DNA of 9,218 nt. Source: Opitutaceae bacterium UBA2377. GTDB taxonomy: Bacteria > Verrucomicrobiota > Verrucomicrobiia > Opitutales > Opitutaceae. Below are positions 7,201-9,218 of this stretch, piece after piece (the first letter of the stretch is position 1; each line of letters starts with the position of its first letter). The DNA is taken from assembly GCA_002344205.1 (NCBI GenBank), contig DDSZ01000025.1:1-9218 (forward strand). Direction: 5' to 3'. The notes below the pieces were generated by a model that was not told where the DNA came from, made no database searches, and saw nothing but the letters and a program-made list of their open reading frames with translations. The translations under genes were made by a program, and so were the position numbers.

Positions 7201-7622
7201 TGGGCCTGGCCGCGGGTGAGCGTGAGTTCGCGGGTGGAGAATTCCTCCAGCGCGGGCACGGGCTGCAGGAGCGCGGCGGGGGTGGTGAGCACGACAAGCG
7301 TCCCTTCGTGGCCGCCGCCATGCCGGAGAGGACGCAGGCGGCTGAGCACGGTGAGCCGGTCGCTGGAGGCGGCAAAGGCCTCGCGCATGTCGCGACTGTC
7401 GGGCATGGACTCGGGAAAAACCAGCGGGGTGAGCGGGCGGGCATCGCCGGCCGCCTCATGCGCGAGGACCAGGTCCTCCGCGAGCTGCTCGGCCGCCTTC
7501 AGGTCCTCCGTCACCACGAGCCACACCGGGCCGGGGTGCCGGCGCGTCAACGCATGCAGCACGACCCCGCGCGCCGGCGGGCAGACGCCGGTGTGTTTGA
7601 AGCGCTGGGCGGGAGTGGACAT
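4236..7622 (-). CDS. mfd: Transcription-repair coupling factor Mfd
   Basis: The 1128-residue protein (E. coli Mfd has 1148) removes RNA polymerase stalled at DNA damage and recruits UvrA. The N-terminal UvrB-like domains span about 1-300. The UvrA-contact region HYAIRGGIIDVYP to RLDFFGDE keeps the equivalents of E. coli Arg165, Arg181 and Phe185 as Arg170, Arg186 and Phe190. The RNA-polymerase interaction domain (CarD-like) is at about 444-510 (GDFVVHLQHGIALFRGL, HVPLQESHLISRYVG). The RecG-like SF2 translocase follows: Walker A GDVGFGKT (595-602), DEEQ box (696-699), motif III MSATPIPRTLYMAL (721-734), motif VI QLRGRVGR (865-872). The C-terminal TRCF domain runs from about 1000 (ARIPPAYIAETRLRIDFYRRL) to the end. 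The ATG at 7622 is chosen because an upstream in-frame ATG at 7700 adds only 26 residues without family character. It lies 94 bp downstream of rnc and overlaps the SurA-like gene by 4 nt. Confidence 0.98.
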   Translation of the reverse strand: MSTPAQRFKHTGVCPPARGVVLHALTRRHPGPVWLVVTEDLKAAEQLAEDLVLAHEAAGDARPLTPLVFPESMPDSRDMREAFAASSDRLTVLSRLRPLRHGGGHEGTLVVLTTPAALLQPVPALEEFSTRELTLTRGQAQSFQGLLEQLQQLDYDSEAVCEAPGHYAIRGGIIDVYPVTANQPCRLDFFGDEIEDIRAFDPVTQRSGEPLASVTLSASPRLKLADSTTGIADYLAPSTRLVFIEPAALEGEFSAFAREVYPPAPDAHPLAPLLAKCPARFGLGDLDEASALLDGATEEHTWDTESLAHHRTYPGDALVAQERLHVEEEARGRFLQQLARWRADGYTLLVVAANAGERQRMGEILASAGLRPAPRFLTGSLNEGFRLTHREGMAALDGLGPARGLVLVTETEILGRQRQRRPATNPRVIATRAQIDQLLDFAELVEGDFVVHLQHGIALFRGLSKLDTAQGLREVISLEFDDHVTLHVPLQESHLISRYVGLSKARPQLGRIGSGRWEKTRQAAERATIDLAAELLKVHAQREAQPGHAFPPDNDWQHEFEAAFPYTETRDQLRAITETKADLERTRPMDRLICGDVGFGKTEVAIRAAFKAVQGGRQAAVLVPTTILAQQHLNSFRERMAGYPVAVEMLSRFRSRAEQKRILAATAAGQVDILIGTHRLLQADVAFKELGLVVIDEEQRFGVKHKERFKALRATVDVLSMSATPIPRTLYMALTGARDLSVIETAPTNRHPIQTIVKTYDEKIVVDAIRHEIRRGGQVFYLHNRVMTIDLVAARLRELLPDLTIGTGHGQMEADDLERVMTDFVAGKYQVLVCTTIIESGLDIPNCNTIIIEGADRFGLSQLYQLRGRVGRFKHQAYAYLLLHRHTRLLEVARQRLTAMRQHNQLGAGFRIAMRDLELRGAGNLLGAEQSGHIVGVGFELYCQLLRQSVARLKGEKPAAAIRANVKLDFVFVGEGPGADPDRRRYEDGYTVLKAEEGAAAVEVARIQARIPPAYIAETRLRIDFYRRLALAETPARLKEIEAELRDRFGKFGDEVKALLLVTEIRIRAEQKGIISVETESSRLKCLRHSGRRDDWVQLGTRFPRLTAPKPLLRLREIITFLNNLPSP

Positions 7623-7716
7623 AGATATCGCGGGAAAACAGAGACGCGGAAGAGCGGACGCACGAACCGGCGGAAAGACAATTCCGCGCTTCGCGCCCAC
7701 CGGGGAGGCGGCGTGG
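7623..7716. other. Spacer between rnc and mfd, no clear signal
   Basis: This 94-bp gap separates the rnc stop from the chosen mfd start. It holds one short palindrome, CGCG-CTT-CGCG (7685-7695), a 4-bp stem with a 3-nt loop, not followed by a T-run in the direction of transcription. I see neither a convincing terminator nor a promoter with recognisable -35/-10 boxes, so readthrough from rnc into mfd is possible. If mfd starts at the in-frame ATG at 7700, most of the gap would be coding. Confidence 0.4.
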
Positions 7717-8421
7717 TCAGCCGGTCAATTCCGCCACGGGCTTGGCCAAGGCGGCGCGGGCGGCGGCTTCTTCGGCGATCTTTTTCGAGGGGCCGCGGCC
7801 GGCGCCGAGCTCGCGTTGATGCAAAAAAACGCGGGCCTCGTATTCGCGGGCGTGATCCTGGCCGCCGATGTGGATGGATTCGTAGTGAAGGGCGTGGTTG
7901 CCGTGCTCGGGTTGCACGAGTTCCTGCAGCCGGCCCTTGGGGTTGTCGGCGGCCGTCACGGAGGCGAGCCGGTCCGCCAGCGGGCCGTAGAGGGTGAGCA
8001 CGACGCGGCGCGCGGTTTCGGGGCCGGCGTCGAGGTAGAGCGCGCCGATGAGCGCCTCGAAGGCGTCCTCCAGGTTGGATTCGCGGTCGCGGCCGCCGGT
8101 TTGCTCCTCGGAGACGCCGAGGCTCAGCGCGGCGCCGAGATTGATCTCGCGGGCGAGCCGGGCGAGAAACCCGCCGCGGGTGAGCATGGCGCGGCGCTGG
8201 GACAGCCCGCCTTCGCGCTCGTGGGGAAAGGCATGGAACAGCGCTTCGGCGAGGATGAGCGAGAGCACGGCGTCGCCCAGAAACTCCAGCCGTTGGTTGG
8301 AATCGGCCGCTGGTCCGGGCTCGTTGAGCCGGGAGGAGTGGGTGAGCGCGGTGGCGAGCAGCGCGGGGTCCCTGAAGGTGTGGCCGAGGCGGGCCTGGAG
8401 CGCGGACAGGTCGGCGTTCAT
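7717..8421 (-). CDS. rnc: Ribonuclease III
   Basis: The 234-residue enzyme cleaves double-stranded RNA, including rRNA precursors, and acts as a dimer with Mg2+. The catalytic domain (residues 1-153) has the family signature NQRLEFLGDAVL (42-53), with Glu46 and Asp50, and a second acidic pair Asp119 and Glu122 in LEDAFEALIGALYLD (117-131), matching the E. coli catalytic Glu41, Asp45, Asp114 and Glu117. A double-stranded RNA binding domain follows at about 160-230 (NPKGRLQELVQ; the basic-end motif GPSKKIAEEAAARAAL at 210-225). Length is close to E. coli RNase III (226). Its ATG overlaps the TGA of the upstream ABC permease gene (8418-8421), and mfd follows 94 bp downstream. No era or acpP gene, the common rnc neighbours, is present in the window. 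Confidence 0.97.
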   Translation of the reverse strand: MNADLSALQARLGHTFRDPALLATALTHSSRLNEPGPAADSNQRLEFLGDAVLSLILAEALFHAFPHEREGGLSQRRAMLTRGGFLARLAREINLGAALSLGVSEEQTGGRDRESNLEDAFEALIGALYLDAGPETARRVVLTLYGPLADRLASVTAADNPKGRLQELVQPEHGNHALHYESIHIGGQDHAREYEARVFLHQRELGAGRGPSKKIAEEAAARAALAKPVAELTG

Positions 8422-9206
8422 GAGCTGGCGCTGGAGTAACGGCGGAGGCCGCGGTGGAAGACGGTGCAGGCGAGGGTGAACCAGGCAACGGTGGCACCGA
8501 GGAGCCAGAGCGCATGGCCGGGGTCGAAACCGTGGAGCAGGGTGTGGGCGGGGATGTTGCTGACGATGACGGCGGGCAGCGCCCAGACGAAGAGGATGTT
8601 GGCCGCGCCCTTGAAGGCCTGCCGCGGGATGCGGGAGAATTCAAAAAGCGTGAAGTAGCTGCCTTCCAGGCCCTGGGCGTTGGTGATCCAGAAAGCGAGC
8701 GAGACGGTGAGCACCAGCGCGCTGTAGTGGATGAGCAGGCCGCAGCCGATCATCAGGAGGTAGAGCGCGAGGTCGGCCAGCCCGGGGCTCAAGCCCAACT
8801 GATTGGCGGCGTAGATGACAACCCCGGCGGCGACGAAGGTGTTCACGAGGCTGTCGAGATCGAGTTTCCGCGTCGTGGCCATGAACATCACGTTGCCGGG
8901 CTGGGCGAGGAAGAAGTCGAAGTGCCCGGTGCGGATGTTGCGGGCGGTCTCGAAGAGACTGCTCCAGAAAAAACCGAACAGGAGCCGCTGGATCAGCATC
9001 GCGGTGCCGACGAGGAGCATCATCTCATATTTCGACCAGCCGGCGATGCTGTCGGTATGACCGTAGATGACCGAGATGAGCAGCAGGTTGACGCCCATCC
9101 ACACCAGCTCGACGCTGGCCCACAGGAAGAAATCGAAGCGGAACATCAGCGTGCGCGTGACGGAGTAGCGCGCGCTGGCCAGCCAGATTTTCAGATGGTG
9201 AAGCAT
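8418..9206 (-). CDS. ABC-2 type transporter permease (PF06182-like)
   Basis: The 262-residue integral membrane protein resembles the ABC2_membrane_6 (DUF990) permease family. A short basic cytoplasmic N-terminus (RYSVTRTLMFRFDFF) leads into about six hydrophobic segments near residues 26-49, 60-82, 118-138, 143-172, 202-218 and 232-250. The family hallmark between segments 2 and 3 is seen as IRTGHFDFFLAQPGN (91-105), and a conserved GLEGSYFTLFEFSRIPRQAF loop sits at 179-198. Such permeases usually work as a pair with an ABC ATPase; those partners are not in the window and may lie beyond 9218, where only 12 bases remain. The substrate cannot be told. The start at 9206 has no Shine-Dalgarno sequence. 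The stop overlaps the rnc start, so the two are probably cotranscribed. Confidence 0.92.
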   Translation of the reverse strand: MLHHLKIWLASARYSVTRTLMFRFDFFLWASVELVWMGVNLLLISVIYGHTDSIAGWSKYEMMLLVGTAMLIQRLLFGFFWSSLFETARNIRTGHFDFFLAQPGNVMFMATTRKLDLDSLVNTFVAAGVVIYAANQLGLSPGLADLALYLLMIGCGLLIHYSALVLTVSLAFWITNAQGLEGSYFTLFEFSRIPRQAFKGAANILFVWALPAVIVSNIPAHTLLHGFDPGHALWLLGATVAWFTLACTVFHRGLRRYSSASS

Positions 9207-9218
9207 GGGGATTGCGGA

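Noticed and set aside
7685..7695. CGCG-CTT-CGCG hairpin after rnc as a terminator
   Set aside because: Only four base pairs and no T-run in the direction of transcription.
6258..7997. 579-codon open frame on the plus strand opposite mfd and rnc
   Set aside because: It spans two confidently identified minus-strand genes and their spacer, has biased composition and matches nothing I recognise.

Overview
The window reads as ordinary chromosomal sequence from a high-GC bacterium. The best guess is a member of the Verrucomicrobiota, close to Opitutaceae. This rests on a PocR-AraC hybrid regulator, an mfd gene directly joined to a SurA-like gene, a DUF2934 protein, and the absence of recognisable Shine-Dalgarno sequences before all nine genes. 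It is an inference from content, not a phylogenetic result.

Left part (1-1674): the 5' part of a DUF2934 gene runs off the left edge on the minus strand. A 172-bp divergent spacer containing a clear dyad separates it from a small cysteine-containing hypothetical gene (+). That gene ends in a 37-bp tail-to-tail overlap with a minus-strand AraC-family regulator carrying an N-terminal PocR sensory domain.

Middle part (1715-4239): radC (minus) lies upstream of the regulator and is transcribed in the same direction. It is divergent, across 51 bp, from a lone ThuA-domain gene (+). ThuA converges on a SurA-like parvulin gene (minus), with only 14 bp between their stops.

Right part (4236-9218): four minus-strand genes are read from right to left: an ABC-2 type permease (PF06182-like), rnc (RNase III), mfd (transcription-repair coupling factor) and the SurA-like isomerase. 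Permease/rnc and mfd/surA are each joined by a 4-nt ATGA stop-start overlap, and a 94-bp gap separates rnc from mfd. The permease probably belongs to a transporter cluster continuing beyond 9218.

No rRNA, tRNA, CRISPR array, insertion sequence, phage gene or toxin-antitoxin pair is visible. No gap exceeds 172 bp. I did not find a convincing new multi-gene system. The points most worth a second look are the cysteine-motif hypothetical gene beside the PocR-AraC regulator, the dyad in the divergent spacer, the apparent loss of an active-site histidine in the SurA-like protein, and the lack of Shine-Dalgarno motifs throughout.
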